64,000 nucleotides of DNA from JAABRU01 sp050180235. GTDB taxonomy: Bacteria > Desulfobacterota > Desulfobacteria > Desulfobacterales > Desulfococcaceae. The stretch's first letter is position 1. Each line of letters starts with the position of its first letter. The translations under genes were made by a program, and so were the position numbers. Shown one piece after another: positions 43,153 through 51,927 of this stretch. Location of the stretch: contig JBFXEJ010000006.1 of the NCBI GenBank assembly GCA_050180235.1, forward strand, positions 47,176 to 111,175. The letters are read 5' to 3'. Under the pieces are notes generated by a model. That model searched no databases. It was not told where the DNA came from and worked only from the letters and a program-made list of their open reading frames with translations.

Positions 43153-43209
43153 GTACAACCAGTCGCTCAACCGGACGGCCTACGGCCGCCGGTTAGCTTT
43201 GTGTTATGC
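43153..43209 (+). other. attC site, isolated
   Basis: R'' GTACAAC at 43153-43159 and R' GTTATGC at 43203-43209. CAACCGGACGGCC and GGCCGCCGGTTAG form the paired arms with mismatches. It is the same type as the sites in the 13-18 kb cluster, yet 25 kb away. Confidence 0.75.
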
Positions 43210-43279
43210 CGCCCAGCCACCGGGAAAATTTATAATTACAATCTGAATGAAAATCAATTTCAGAGAGGTGACGTCCTTT

Positions 43280-43378
43280 ATGACTGTGCAAAAAACCGTT
43301 GAAAAATTTGTCCAAAAAAGAGTGCATGAACTTTTGTCAATTCCTGCGGTATCAGATTCGCTTTGGCAAAAAGCATAG
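43280..43378 (+). CDS. Short hypothetical frame, possible truncated gene
   Basis: A frame of 32 codons (MTVQKTVEKFVQKRVHELLS...) with a good GAGAGGTGA site nine bases upstream. It stops early and the following 120 bp carry further codon-like sequence in other frames, so it may be the decayed start of a cassette gene after the attC at 43153. No family is recognised. Confidence 0.25.
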   Translation: MTVQKTVEKFVQKRVHELLSIPAVSDSLWQKA

Positions 43379-43513
43379 CAAAAATGAATTATTAAAAATG
43401 TGAAAATTCCTGACTTTTCAAGATGGAAAATCAAAGACTGGCTGATTCTGCAAAAGATGCAGTGCCAAAATGAATATTGCTGACGGCCGGCCCCGGATTC
43501 CGGAGATTAAAAT

Positions 43514-43834
43514 ATGCTGACAGAAACTGATCGGGAAATCGCAAAGGAATTTAAGCGTCGTCTGAGTGTGATAGCGCCTGTGCTTGATATCTGTGTATTT
43601 GGTTCAAGGGCGCGTGGAGAAGCTGCCGCAGATTCAGATATGGATGTCTTTATAGAATTGGAAACCCTTGACCCCGAACTCAGAGAGCAGATATTTGAAT
43701 TGGCATGGGAAGTGGGATTTGAAACAGACAGAGTTATTACGACCATTGTCACCACTCATAAGCAATTGCAATATGGAATTATGGGGGCAAATCCCTTAAT
43801 CCGAAATATTGAGCGGGAAGGTATTCATATATGA
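43514..43834 (+). CDS. MNT-type nucleotidyltransferase antitoxin
   Basis: A protein of 106 residues with the minimal nucleotidyltransferase signature VFGSRARGEA followed by SDMDVFIEL (GSxxRGxx, SDxD). In MNT-HEPN systems this protein adds AMP groups to, or otherwise silences, the HEPN RNase. The last bases overlap the HEPN gene in an ATGA junction. A HEPN partner directly downstream settles the pairing. Confidence 0.9.
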   Translation: MLTETDREIAKEFKRRLSVIAPVLDICVFGSRARGEAAADSDMDVFIELETLDPELREQIFELAWEVGFETDRVITTIVTTHKQLQYGIMGANPLIRNIEREGIHI

Positions 43835-44250
43835 CTCCTGAACAGCTTGAGATAATGATAAGTTATCGTATCGGACAGTCACATGAAACACTCAGGGAAG
43901 CAGAAATACTGTTCAGACAGTCCGCATTTCGGGGAGCGGTCAATCGGGCTTATTATGCAATGTTTTATTCGGTGCTGGCATTGCTGGCAGCCCGTCAGAT
44001 GGGAACGTCCAAACATACCGGAGTGCTGAGTCTGTTCGACCGTGAATTTGTGAAAACCGGGATATTTCCCCGTGAACTGTCCAAATCGTTAAGAGTGGCA
44101 TTTGATCGTCGGCAGACTTATGATTACGGAGAATTTGTTGCTATGGATGAGGCAACTTCTCAGGAAACGCTGAACGATGCAAATATTTTTGTCGCAAGGG
44201 TTGAAAACCATCTTCGTTCATTGGGTTATTGCAATAAAACAGTTTCCTGA
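43831..44250 (+). CDS. HEPN-domain protein (partner of MNT)
   Basis: A protein of 139 residues. It has the helical HEPN pattern with the typical AVNRAYYAMFYSVLALLAAR helix and LRVAFDRRQTYDYGEF near the C-terminal end. A clear RxxxxH ribonuclease motif is not obvious at the usual place, so it belongs to the HEPN subfamily where the motif is altered, or acts as a non-catalytic partner. With the MNT protein it forms a common TA or defence module. It is followed by 160 bp without a gene before carB. Confidence 0.85.
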   Translation: MTPEQLEIMISYRIGQSHETLREAEILFRQSAFRGAVNRAYYAMFYSVLALLAARQMGTSKHTGVLSLFDREFVKTGIFPRELSKSLRVAFDRRQTYDYGEFVAMDEATSQETLNDANIFVARVENHLRSLGYCNKTVS

Positions 44251-44412
44251 CAATATCTGCTGCCAATTCATGCTGCTGAACATTGCTTTAGCCTCTTAAA
44301 ACACAAAAGGAGAGCCGGAAAATACAGTTTCTGCTTTCCGGGAACCGTTCTGATATGAATTCCTTTTGCTGAAATTTTTTTAATTTCATATAATTTATGG
44401 TTGATACATACA

Positions 44413-47400
44413 ATGCCCAAACGAACTGACATCAAAAAGATTCTTATTATTGGCGCCGGGCCGATTATCATCAGCCAGGCATGTGAATTTGACTATTCCG
44501 GCACCCAGGCCTGCAAGGCTCTAAGAGAAGAGGGCTATGAGGTGTTGCTGGTCAACAGCAATCCGGCCACAATTATGACTGATCCGGAAACCGCTCACCG
44601 CACCTATATTGAGCCGGTGATTCCCGAAGCAGTGGCCCGGATTATTGAAAAAGAACGGCCTGATGCGCTGCTGCCCACTCTGGGCGGACAGACCGGGCTG
44701 AACACGGCCATTGGTGTGGCAAAAATGGGCGTGCTGGAAAAATTCGGCGTGGAAATGATTGGCGCAACTGTGGAAGCCATTAACAAGGCCGAAGACCGTG
44801 ACCTTTTCCGCAAAGCCATGAACCGCATCGGGTTGAACATTCCCCGCAGCGGCATTGCCACTTCCATGAAAGATGCCAGGGAAATTGCAGCAGACATTGG
44901 TTTTCCCATCATTGTCCGGCCCGCGTTTACTCTGGGCGGAACCGGCGGGGGCGTGGCCTATAATCCAGAAGACCTTGAACTCATTGCCAAATCCGGGCTG
45001 GATGCCAGCCTTATCACACAGGTTATGCTGGAGCAGTCGGTGCTGGGATGGAAAGAATATGAACTGGAGGTCATGCGGGATAAAAACGACAATGTGGTGA
45101 TTATCTGCTCCATTGAAAATATGGATCCGATGGGCGTTCATACCGGCGACAGCATCACAGTGGCTCCGGCCCAGACCCTTACAGACCGGGAATACCAGAT
45201 GCTCCGGAATGCTTCCATTGACATCATGCGGGAAATCGGAGTGGATACAGGCGGCTCCAATGTGCAGTTTGCCATCAATCCCAAAAACGGGGAAATGATT
45301 GTGGTGGAAATGAATCCCCGTGTGTCCCGGAGTTCTGCCCTGGCCTCCAAAGCCACAGGTTATCCCATTGCCAAGATTGCAGCCAAACTCGCGGTTGGTT
45401 ATACTTTGGATGAACTGCCCAATGACATCACAGGCGGAACAGCCGCGTCTTTTGAACCCACTCTGGATTACTGCGTGATCAAAATTCCCCGATGGACATT
45501 TGAAAAATTCCCGGAAACAAAGGATTATCTCACCACAGCCATGAAATCTGTGGGAGAAACCATGTCCATTGGACGCACTTTTAAGGAAGCCCTGCAAAAG
45601 GCCATGCGCTCGCTGGAAATCGGCAGGCACGGGTTGGGCGCGGATGGCAAAGATGTGGAAGACATGGAAGGCCGCACTCTCTCATTGGAAGAGATTGAGC
45701 AGAAACTGGCAACCCCCAATTCACAGCGGATTTTTTATCTGCGCTATGCTTTGAAGCGGGGCATGAGTGTGGAAGAGATTTATGAAACAACCGGCATTGA
45801 TCCCTGGTTCCTGCATCAGATGAAGCAGATGATTGAACTGGAGCAGGAAATCGTGGGAGAAAAAGATGTGTGCAAAGCAGGGCTGCCGGATGAGGATCTG
45901 CTGAGACGTGCGAAAAAATGGGGATTTTCCGATATTCAGCTTGCCTATCTTCTTGGTTCTGATGAAATCACAGTGGAAAAACACCGCAAAAGTCTGGGCA
46001 TCCGGCCGGTTTACAAACTGGTGGACACCTGCGCTGCTGAATTCCGGGCTTCCACTCCCTATTATTATTCCACCTATGAAACGGAAAATGAGGCACGGGT
46101 ATCTGACCGGAAAAAGGTGATGATTCTGGGCGGCGGCCCCAACCGCATTGGTCAGGGCATTGAATTTGATTACTGCTGTGTTCATGCCTCTTTTGCGCTC
46201 CGTGAAATGGGCGTGGAAAGCATCATGGTCAACAGCAATCCGGAAACTGTGAGCACAGACTACGACACCTCGGACAAACTCTATTTTGAGCCACTGACGC
46301 GCGAGGATGTGCTGCATATTGTGGAAACTGAAAAACCCTTTGGCGTGATTGTGCAGTTTGGGGGACAGACTCCCCTTAACCTTTCGGTTCCTTTGGCAAA
46401 GGCCGGGGTTCCCATACTTGGCACTCAGCCGGAAAGCATTGACCGGGCCGAGGATCGGGAACTGTTTCAGACCATGCTGAAAAAACTCGGTCTGGTACAG
46501 CCTGCCAATGGCACAGCCATGACTGTTGCCGAAGCTGCGGTTGTGGCAAGAGAAATCGGGTATCCGGTCATTGTACGGCCTTCCTATGTTCTCGGTGGCC
46601 GTGCCATGAAAATTGTCTATGATCCCAGAGAACTGGAAACTTTCACGCGACTGGCGATTCTTGCCTCGCCCGGACATCCCATACTCATTGACAAGTTTCT
46701 GGAAGACGCAGTGGAAGTGGATACAGACGCGATTTCTGACGGCAAAACCACCATCATCGGCGGCATTATGGAGCATATTGAGGCTGCCGGTGTTCATTCC
46801 GGTGATTCGGCCTGCGTGCTGCCGCCCCCGAATATAAAGGGAAAACTTCTGAATCAAATCATGGAAGCCACACGGGCCATGTCCGCAGAACTCAATGTCG
46901 TGGGACTGATGAATGTGCAGTATGCCATCAAAGATAGTCAGTTATATGTGCTGGAGGTCAATCCCAGAGCTTCCCGGACTATTCCTTTTGTAAGCAAAGC
47001 CACAGGGGTTCAGCTTGCAAAACTGGCAACAAAGGCTATGCTCGGCATGAGTCTGGCAGAACTGGGTTTGACAAAGGAAGTGATTCCGCCCCATGTTTCT
47101 GTCAAAGAAGCTGTGCTGCCTTTTGACCGTTTTCCTGATGTGGATACTCTGCTGGGGCCGGAAATGAAATCCACCGGCGAAGTTATGGGCATTGACATGC
47201 ATTTTGGTCAGGCATATGCAAAGGCGCAATTGGGCGCGGGACAGAAAATGCCTGTTTCCGGAACCGTGTTCATCAGTGTACATGACCGGGACAAAAAAGC
47301 GGTGCTTCCGGTGGCAAAGCAGTTTCATGAAATCGGATTTACCATCATGGCAACACACGGGACATCAGCTTTTCTCAATGCAGAGGGTATTCCGGCCAAA

Positions 47401-47676
47401 GTGGTGAACAAGGTTTCCTATGGACAGCCCCATGTGGTGGATGCCATCAAAAACGGGGAAATTCAGTTTGTTGTCAATACCGGTGTCGGAGATCAGGCAC
47501 GGGGGGACGGTTATCATCTGCGCCGGGCTGCCATCAAATACTGCATTCCCTATGCCACCACCATTGCCGGGGCGAGTGCTATGTGTCAGGGAATTGCTGC
47601 TCTGATAAAGAACAGATTTTCCGTAAAAGCGGTTCAGGATTACAATGCGGAAATGCTGGCAAATACAATTGGTTGA
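44413..47676 (+). CDS. carB: Carbamoyl-phosphate synthase large subunit
   Basis: A protein of 1,087 residues from MPKRTDIKKILIIGAGP; a TTG 12 bases earlier is in frame. There are two tandem carboxyphosphate and carbamate synthetic halves, each an ATP-grasp unit. The first has GAGPIIISQACEFDYSG, LVNSNPATIMTDPE and VEMNPRVSRSSALASKATGYPIA; the second has GGGPNRIGQGIEFDYCC, MVNSNPETVSTDYDTSD and EVNPRASRTIPFVSKATG. The C-terminal MGS-like allosteric domain ends the protein (HGTSAFLNAEGI, VINT-type VVNTGVGDQARGDGY). It makes carbamoyl phosphate for arginine and pyrimidines. The carA subunit is not in the window. Confidence 0.97.
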   Translation: MPKRTDIKKILIIGAGPIIISQACEFDYSGTQACKALREEGYEVLLVNSNPATIMTDPETAHRTYIEPVIPEAVARIIEKERPDALLPTLGGQTGLNTAIGVAKMGVLEKFGVEMIGATVEAINKAEDRDLFRKAMNRIGLNIPRSGIATSMKDAREIAADIGFPIIVRPAFTLGGTGGGVAYNPEDLELIAKSGLDASLITQVMLEQSVLGWKEYELEVMRDKNDNVVIICSIENMDPMGVHTGDSITVAPAQTLTDREYQMLRNASIDIMREIGVDTGGSNVQFAINPKNGEMIVVEMNPRVSRSSALASKATGYPIAKIAAKLAVGYTLDELPNDITGGTAASFEPTLDYCVIKIPRWTFEKFPETKDYLTTAMKSVGETMSIGRTFKEALQKAMRSLEIGRHGLGADGKDVEDMEGRTLSLEEIEQKLATPNSQRIFYLRYALKRGMSVEEIYETTGIDPWFLHQMKQMIELEQEIVGEKDVCKAGLPDEDLLRRAKKWGFSDIQLAYLLGSDEITVEKHRKSLGIRPVYKLVDTCAAEFRASTPYYYSTYETENEARVSDRKKVMILGGGPNRIGQGIEFDYCCVHASFALREMGVESIMVNSNPETVSTDYDTSDKLYFEPLTREDVLHIVETEKPFGVIVQFGGQTPLNLSVPLAKAGVPILGTQPESIDRAEDRELFQTMLKKLGLVQPANGTAMTVAEAAVVAREIGYPVIVRPSYVLGGRAMKIVYDPRELETFTRLAILASPGHPILIDKFLEDAVEVDTDAISDGKTTIIGGIMEHIEAAGVHSGDSACVLPPPNIKGKLLNQIMEATRAMSAELNVVGLMNVQYAIKDSQLYVLEVNPRASRTIPFVSKATGVQLAKLATKAMLGMSLAELGLTKEVIPPHVSVKEAVLPFDRFPDVDTLLGPEMKSTGEVMGIDMHFGQAYAKAQLGAGQKMPVSGTVFISVHDRDKKAVLPVAKQFHEIGFTIMATHGTSAFLNAEGIPAKVVNKVSYGQPHVVDAIKNGEIQFVVNTGVGDQARGDGYHLRRAAIKYCIPYATTIAGASAMCQGIAALIKNRFSVKAVQDYNAEMLANTIG

Positions 47677-47685
47677 GGAAAAGAT

Positions 47686-48300
47686 ATGCAGGCAGTGGCA
47701 TACTCCCTATTTCCGGAGGAGAAAACAGATATTCCCAAAGCCCTGATTTATGAAATGGCAGAGGGAAAACCGGTCTGCTATCGCGGCTGGCGTCAATATC
47801 TCCTGGGGGAAAAAAGCACAGAGGAACTGAGAGGAAGCAGTTATCTGCAGGTTTTTGTCATTATGAAAATCATGAAACATCTGCTGCTTCATCTGCCGGA
47901 TTCATACTATGTTTTTGGCAATGAGCTTGGTGTGATTCATGAAAAAGGGAACTGGCGGTGCATTGACATTGCTGTATATCAGAGAGAATCTCTCAAAGAT
48001 ATTCCTCTGGAAAACAAATATCTGACGGTTCCGCCTGAAATTGCCATAGAAATTGACACCAAGGCGGATACGGAAAATTTTATCACATACATGGATTATG
48101 TGCATAAAAAAACAGATGATCTGCTGCGTTTCGGTGTGAAAAAAGTCATCTGGATTTTCACTTCTTCCCGCAAAATCATGACTGCTTCCGCAGACGAAAA
48201 ATGGATTACCGCAGACTGGAGTAAACCGGTCTCCGTGACAGAGAATATGGAAATTCGGCTGGAGGAAATGCTGAAGGAATTTGAACATGGCAAAACGTAA
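47686..48300 (+). CDS. Uma2-family putative endonuclease
   Basis: A protein of 204 residues with a GAGGAAA site, starting 9 bp after carB. It belongs to the Uma2/DUF820 family, which has a PD-(D/E)xK fold: the acidic residue in RCIDIAVYQRE, then VPPEIAIEIDTKAD containing the E-x-D/K-like catalytic strand, and DDLLRFGVKKVIWIF as the usual helix and strand. Members are numerous in cyanobacteria and other large genomes and are thought to be nucleases of mobile or TA-like elements; the biological role is not settled. A short antitoxin-like frame overlaps its end. Confidence 0.8.
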   Translation: MQAVAYSLFPEEKTDIPKALIYEMAEGKPVCYRGWRQYLLGEKSTEELRGSSYLQVFVIMKIMKHLLLHLPDSYYVFGNELGVIHEKGNWRCIDIAVYQRESLKDIPLENKYLTVPPEIAIEIDTKADTENFITYMDYVHKKTDDLLRFGVKKVIWIFTSSRKIMTASADEKWITADWSKPVSVTENMEIRLEEMLKEFEHGKT

Positions 48301-48361
48301 TACCGGTCAGGAAATTCTGGAAAGCATCCGTGCCATCAAACAGGGAGAAGAATTGATATGA
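48287..48361 (+). CDS. Short antitoxin-like peptide overlapping the Uma2 gene end
   Basis: A 24-codon frame (MAKRNTGQEILESIRAIKQG and four more residues) overlapping the last 14 bases of the Uma2 gene. The start matches the N-terminus of HigA-like XRE antitoxins (MAKRNIGQEILEGI...), which often run for about 100 residues. Here it stops after 24 codons, so it is either a truncated antitoxin or an independent short peptide. No helix-turn-helix remains. Confidence 0.45.
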   Translation: MAKRNTGQEILESIRAIKQGEELI

Positions 48362-48453
48362 ATTTTTCCCGCTGCCGGAGACCGTAAGGAGAAGTCTTTT
48401 TATTGACAATTTTTATCTGAATATGTATATTGAAAAAAATGGAGGTGTTTAAA

Positions 48454-48702
48454 ATGTTGGAATGCAGGGAAGATATAAAAAATGATATGCACTCCGTAAC
48501 AATGTCTGGAAAGAGACATTCTGCACATAAAGCCACATTTGAGTCAGGCAATACCCTTGTATTGTCAAAAGCTGATTCTGTGTCCTTTTTTGAGACACTG
48601 GAAAATCCGCCTGAACCAAACAATGCCTTAAAAAATGCTGTGAGGCTGTACAGGGAATCTGTTTCATCTGATGAAGACAGAATCTTTATCCAAAGCACAT
48701 AA
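48454..48702 (+). CDS. DUF1778/TacA-like antitoxin
   Basis: A protein of 82 residues with a strong GGAGG site. The C-terminal half TLVLSKADSVSFFETLENPP and NNALKNAVRLYRESV is the conserved toxin-binding tail of DUF1778 antitoxins. The N-terminal part, where a ribbon-helix-helix is expected, is short and unusual (MLECREDIKNDMHSV). The gene overlaps the acetyltransferase by 32 bases, the usual arrangement of TacAT modules. Confidence 0.8.
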   Translation: MLECREDIKNDMHSVTMSGKRHSAHKATFESGNTLVLSKADSVSFFETLENPPEPNNALKNAVRLYRESVSSDEDRIFIQST

Positions 48703-49174
48703 CAGAGCAGGTTTTGACTGCGGAGATGAGGATTTAAACACATTTCTCAGGCAGACCGCTTTGCAGCAGGCAAAAAAGGAACTGGGGAGAACCTATGTTC
48801 TTACTGATGAACGCTGCGGAGAGGATATACTGGGGTTTTACACCCTTGTGCCTTACCATGTTTCACCCGCGTTTTTCCCTCATAATATCGCAAAAAACTA
48901 TCCGAAACAAAATATTCCCGGTGTTTTGTTAGGCCGTCTTGCTGTTTCTTTGCCGAATCAGCGGAAAGGTTTGGGCCAGATACTGTTGGTATCCGCCATG
49001 AAGAAAACGCTTGCCTCTTCTGATATGATAGGCGGGGTCGGGCTTTTTGCGGATGTCAAAAATGAAAACGTCAGGAAATTTTATGAAAAATTCGGGTTCT
49101 CCTCTTTTCCGGGATACGATTTAAAGATGTATCTTCCGTTAAAGGAAATAAAGAGAGTGTTGGATACAGCATAA
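48671..49174 (+). CDS. GNAT acetyltransferase toxin (TacT/AtaT-like)
   Basis: A protein of 167 residues. GNAT features: the start LSKAHNRAGFDCGDEDLNTFLRQTALQ, the acetyl-CoA pyrophosphate-binding loop LPNQRKGLGQILL (Q/R-x-x-G-x-G/A), and the end NENVRKFYEKFGFSSFPGYDLKMYLPL. Together with a DUF1778 antitoxin this marks a TacAT-type module, whose toxins acetylate aminoacyl-tRNA and stop translation. A partial copy of the last third of this gene occurs at 50155-50337. Confidence 0.88.
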   Translation: MKTESLSKAHNRAGFDCGDEDLNTFLRQTALQQAKKELGRTYVLTDERCGEDILGFYTLVPYHVSPAFFPHNIAKNYPKQNIPGVLLGRLAVSLPNQRKGLGQILLVSAMKKTLASSDMIGGVGLFADVKNENVRKFYEKFGFSSFPGYDLKMYLPLKEIKRVLDTA

Positions 49175-49281
49175 AAATATGGAAACTGATTCCTGAAAAC
49201 GGTCATTTAAAGATTGATTTCTGTTTTATTTGCATATATTATATCTGTCATGTACATAAAACTGTTCAGGATGGCGGAAAC

Positions 49282-49602
49282 ATGAGAACGGTGATTTACA
49301 CATCAGCACGCAGCAGCCTTGCAAAAACAATGATGAAAGTATGTGAAGACCATGAACCGGTCATCATCACCCGCAAAAGCTGTGAACCTGTGGTCATGAT
49401 TTCTTTGGAGGATTACGGATCAGTAAGCGAAACTGCATACCTGCTCAGATCTCCGAAAAATGCAAAGCGGCTGATGAGTGCCATAGAAGAACTGGAAAGC
49501 GGAGGGGGAACTGAGCGTGATCACCGGACTGCCTTATTTGTCATACCCATTTACAGACAGGTTTTTTCCGGGAATGCGCGCAGTCACGAAGGAACATATT
49601 GA
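49282..49602 (+). CDS. YefM/Phd-family antitoxin, partner missing, tail altered
   Basis: A frame of 106 residues. The first ~80 match YefM closely: YTSARSSLAKTMMKVCEDHEP, IITRKSCEPVVMISLEDYGS and LLRSPKNAKRLMSAIEELESGGGTER. The normal protein ends near ESGGGTER-, but here the frame continues for 26 residues of unrelated sequence that overlaps the 3' end of a convergent antitoxin gene. No YoeB toxin follows. The break is probably a junction of two DNA segments. The antitoxin part may still bind its operator. Confidence 0.8.
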   Translation: MRTVIYTSARSSLAKTMMKVCEDHEPVIITRKSCEPVVMISLEDYGSVSETAYLLRSPKNAKRLMSAIEELESGGGTERDHRTALFVIPIYRQVFSGNARSHEGTY

Positions 49603-49750
49603 TCAGATTTTGATAGGGAATGCCGCATTCCTCAGCAAGTCCCTTAAAATAATCAATGGTTTCCTCTTCGATACGGATGGTGATCTGCTTTTTCAGCATT
49701 TTGGCGTAAGGATTTTTTTTGGATTTTGAAAAATCATATTCCTGTCTCAT
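49541..49750 (-). CDS. BrnA-type antitoxin
   Basis: A protein of 69 residues (MRQEYDFSKSKKNPYAKMLK, ITIRIEEETIDYFKGLAEEC). The KMLKKQITIRIEEETIDYFK block is the ribbon-helix-helix motif of BrnA/CopG-like antitoxins that accompany BrnT. It follows the broken brnT gene with an ATGA overlap. The antitoxin frame is intact. Confidence 0.85.
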   Translation of the reverse strand: MRQEYDFSKSKKNPYAKMLKKQITIRIEEETIDYFKGLAEECGIPYQNLINMFLRDCAHSRKKPVCKWV

Positions 49751-50041
49751 GGTAAAAGATCTCCATACTGTTTTTGTTCTTTTTTCGTGGCTTTCCGTGC
49801 TGAAATGATCCGGATGACGGAATCCTGCGATCTGTAACAGTGGCAAACCGTAAGCACACGCGGTTTTGCACTTATGCCTATGAGAATAAACCTGTCTTCG
49901 TCTTCCGAATGATCAGGATCATGGATGATTCTGCCGTTTTCGTCACAGAAAACGGTTTGGGCTTCCTCAAAAGAAACGCCATGCTTTTTAAAGATTGGCC
50001 GCTGCCTTTTCAGTATCCCAAGTGAATTTAGGCCGTTTCAT
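49747..50041 (-). pseudogene. BrnT toxin gene with a one-base frameshift
   Basis: The start KRPKFTWDTEKAAANL is in one frame; after an extra T in CTTTAAAAAGCAT the homology continues in the next as KKHGVSFEEAQTVF, HSEDEDRFILIGIS and VIRIISARKATKKEQKQY. The signature is complete except for the shift, so a normal BrnT was lost by a single insertion. It overlaps the antitoxin in ATGA. Upstream, an AT-rich TATAATTATAAT stretch at 50050 probably held the promoter. Confidence 0.8.
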
Positions 50042-50154
50042 AATTGCAGTATAATTATAATATAATTACAAGTCAAGAGATATTTCGATGAGAGTGACAG
50101 GCGGCGGATAAGCGGGGGACTGCATGAATATACGCCATGAAAAAAACAGTTGCC

Positions 50155-50337
50155 ACTTTCTGATATGACAGGCGGGGTGGGGCTTTTTGCGGATGTCAAA
50201 AATGAAAACGTCAGGAAATTTTATGAAAAATTCGGATTTTCATCTTTTCCGGGATACGATTTGAAAATGTGTATCTTCCGTTAAAGGAAATAAAGAGAGA
50301 TATAGCATAAAAATATAGAAATTGATTTATGAAAACG
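50155..50337 (+). pseudogene. Duplicated 3' fragment of the GNAT toxin gene
   Basis: CTGATATGACAGGCGGGG, GGGCTTTTTGCGGATGTC, AATGAAAACGTCAGGAAATT and TTTCCGGGATACGATTT are nearly identical to 49017-49201, including the bases after the stop. There is no start codon or N-terminal half, and an extra base pair shifts the last codons. The two copies flank the YefM/BrnTA segment as direct repeats. Confidence 0.8.
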
Positions 50338-50366
50338 GAAAAGGGTTTTACCGGGCATTCTGGATA

Positions 50367-51545
50367 TCAGAAAGTTATAAATTCAATTATTTTATCTTCA
50401 ACTTTTTCATACAAAGATTTTTCTTTGTCATTAAGGATATAAGATATGGCTACAGCAATTTTAAGGTCTTTTGAGGAAGCTTCATCTTTCGTAATGTCAA
50501 CAGAAAGATAATCATAAGCAATATGATCAATAAAATCTATATGTTTATTTTCATATATTTCAGGTGGCAATTTTTCATTTATATCATTTTTTGTTAAGAC
50601 TCTGCCATTAATATAAAATGATATTGTCTTTATATAAATATAAGAATTTGAATTATTTATAATTTGATAATCAAAAGAAATTTTATCATCTTTATAATAT
50701 GAAGTTGCAATGATTTTATTTATTTTAAAAAAAATATCATCATTTTTAAATTCTTTATCAACATGATATGTATCAAAATGCCGATTATGAATCTCAATAA
50801 CAGGATTCAAAACATATCCTTCTTCTTTGTATGTTAATGAATATTGATTTTGGGAAATAGATGTGTTCCAAAGTTTGTTTGATTTCGTTATAAACTTAAG
50901 ATCATATTCAAACTTTGCTATGTTTGCACTGTCAGAAAATCCATTAACATTTTTGACAACTTTAAATAAATTATCCCATCCACTATTTTCTTTATAAAAC
51001 CCGCTATGATCTTTTATAATTGGTCTGACTTCCACTTTTTTTGAGAGATATTCTTCTGCTAATTTTTTTTGTGCTAAATAGTTATCAATATGTGGCTTGA
51101 CCTTTGAAACAACACGCCTAATTTTTATATCATCAATTTCATAACTAATTAAGTTTACACCTTTTCCTTCAGAAATATTTTGCATTGCCACAAAAGGTAA
51201 TGCAGGAAGAATCAAAGCACCTGCAACAATACCTGCAGATGATATTTTTTTAAATTTGCTTGTACACGGCCCATATAACTCTTTGTTATACTTCCCACAA
51301 TCAAAGCCACATACCTTAGAGTTTTTTCCTATTCTATCAGCAAGTTCGTGATAATAAGGCTTAACTGTGAATAAATATTCGTCGAACACTAATATTTCTT
51401 GATTTTCATTTTCCCTGATTTCAATTGGCTGCTCGCTTAGTTTTATCACTCTCCAATTGTTGTTATCCTGTTCCTCTGTGAGCACCCAGTATTTTGAATT
51501 AGAGCGATCATCATAACACCCAACACCTAATATTATATCCTTCAT
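50367..51545 (-). CDS. Hypothetical AT-rich orphan protein
   Basis: A protein of 392 residues from MKDIILGVGCYDDRSNSKYW; an ATG six codons earlier is possible. A single hydrophobic stretch near residues 105-125 (SAGIVAGALILPALPFVAMQ) suggests one membrane anchor or a hairpin. The C-terminal half is rich in Asn, Lys, Ile and Asp with a beta-like pattern (KISFDYQIINNSNSYIYIKT), resembling extracellular or carbohydrate-like folds, but no family is recognised. The codon use is much more AT-rich than in the flanking genes, suggesting recent transfer. The 380-bp stretch on its 5' side shows no gene. Confidence 0.6.
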   Translation of the reverse strand: MKDIILGVGCYDDRSNSKYWVLTEEQDNNNWRVIKLSEQPIEIRENENQEILVFDEYLFTVKPYYHELADRIGKNSKVCGFDCGKYNKELYGPCTSKFKKISSAGIVAGALILPALPFVAMQNISEGKGVNLISYEIDDIKIRRVVSKVKPHIDNYLAQKKLAEEYLSKKVEVRPIIKDHSGFYKENSGWDNLFKVVKNVNGFSDSANIAKFEYDLKFITKSNKLWNTSISQNQYSLTYKEEGYVLNPVIEIHNRHFDTYHVDKEFKNDDIFFKINKIIATSYYKDDKISFDYQIINNSNSYIYIKTISFYINGRVLTKNDINEKLPPEIYENKHIDFIDHIAYDYLSVDITKDEASSKDLKIAVAISYILNDKEKSLYEKVEDKIIEFITF

Positions 51546-51927
51546 GTTGTAAAGATGAGGCACATCCGCTTAATAAGACTGAAACTATCAGCCAAGAAAC
51601 AAAATGATTATGATATTTGCTCATCATTGGGCTTACTCCTTTTTATTTTATACGAAGTCAGTGTTTTTCACAGTATATACTTGCATACATGACGGTTTTT
51701 CCAGAACAACTTTATTTATACTGTATCATCATTATGAAAGTCAAGAAAAAATATTTATGCAATTTTTTCCAAAACAGATTTGCAGGGAAAAAACCGACTG
51801 CGGGGCGATCATGTTTTGCAGAGCATTTTACTGAGTCTGTAAAAAAAATCGGGAATACCTGCTTTCCCGGCAGTTCTCTTGACAGTCAGCGTGAAAATAT
51901 GTATGTTTCACTGTATAAGGTAAAAAA

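Noticed and set aside
44521..45630. A 369-codon open frame opposite carB, and another at 45721-46857
   Set aside because: Both are mirror frames of the well-conserved carB gene and show no family signature.
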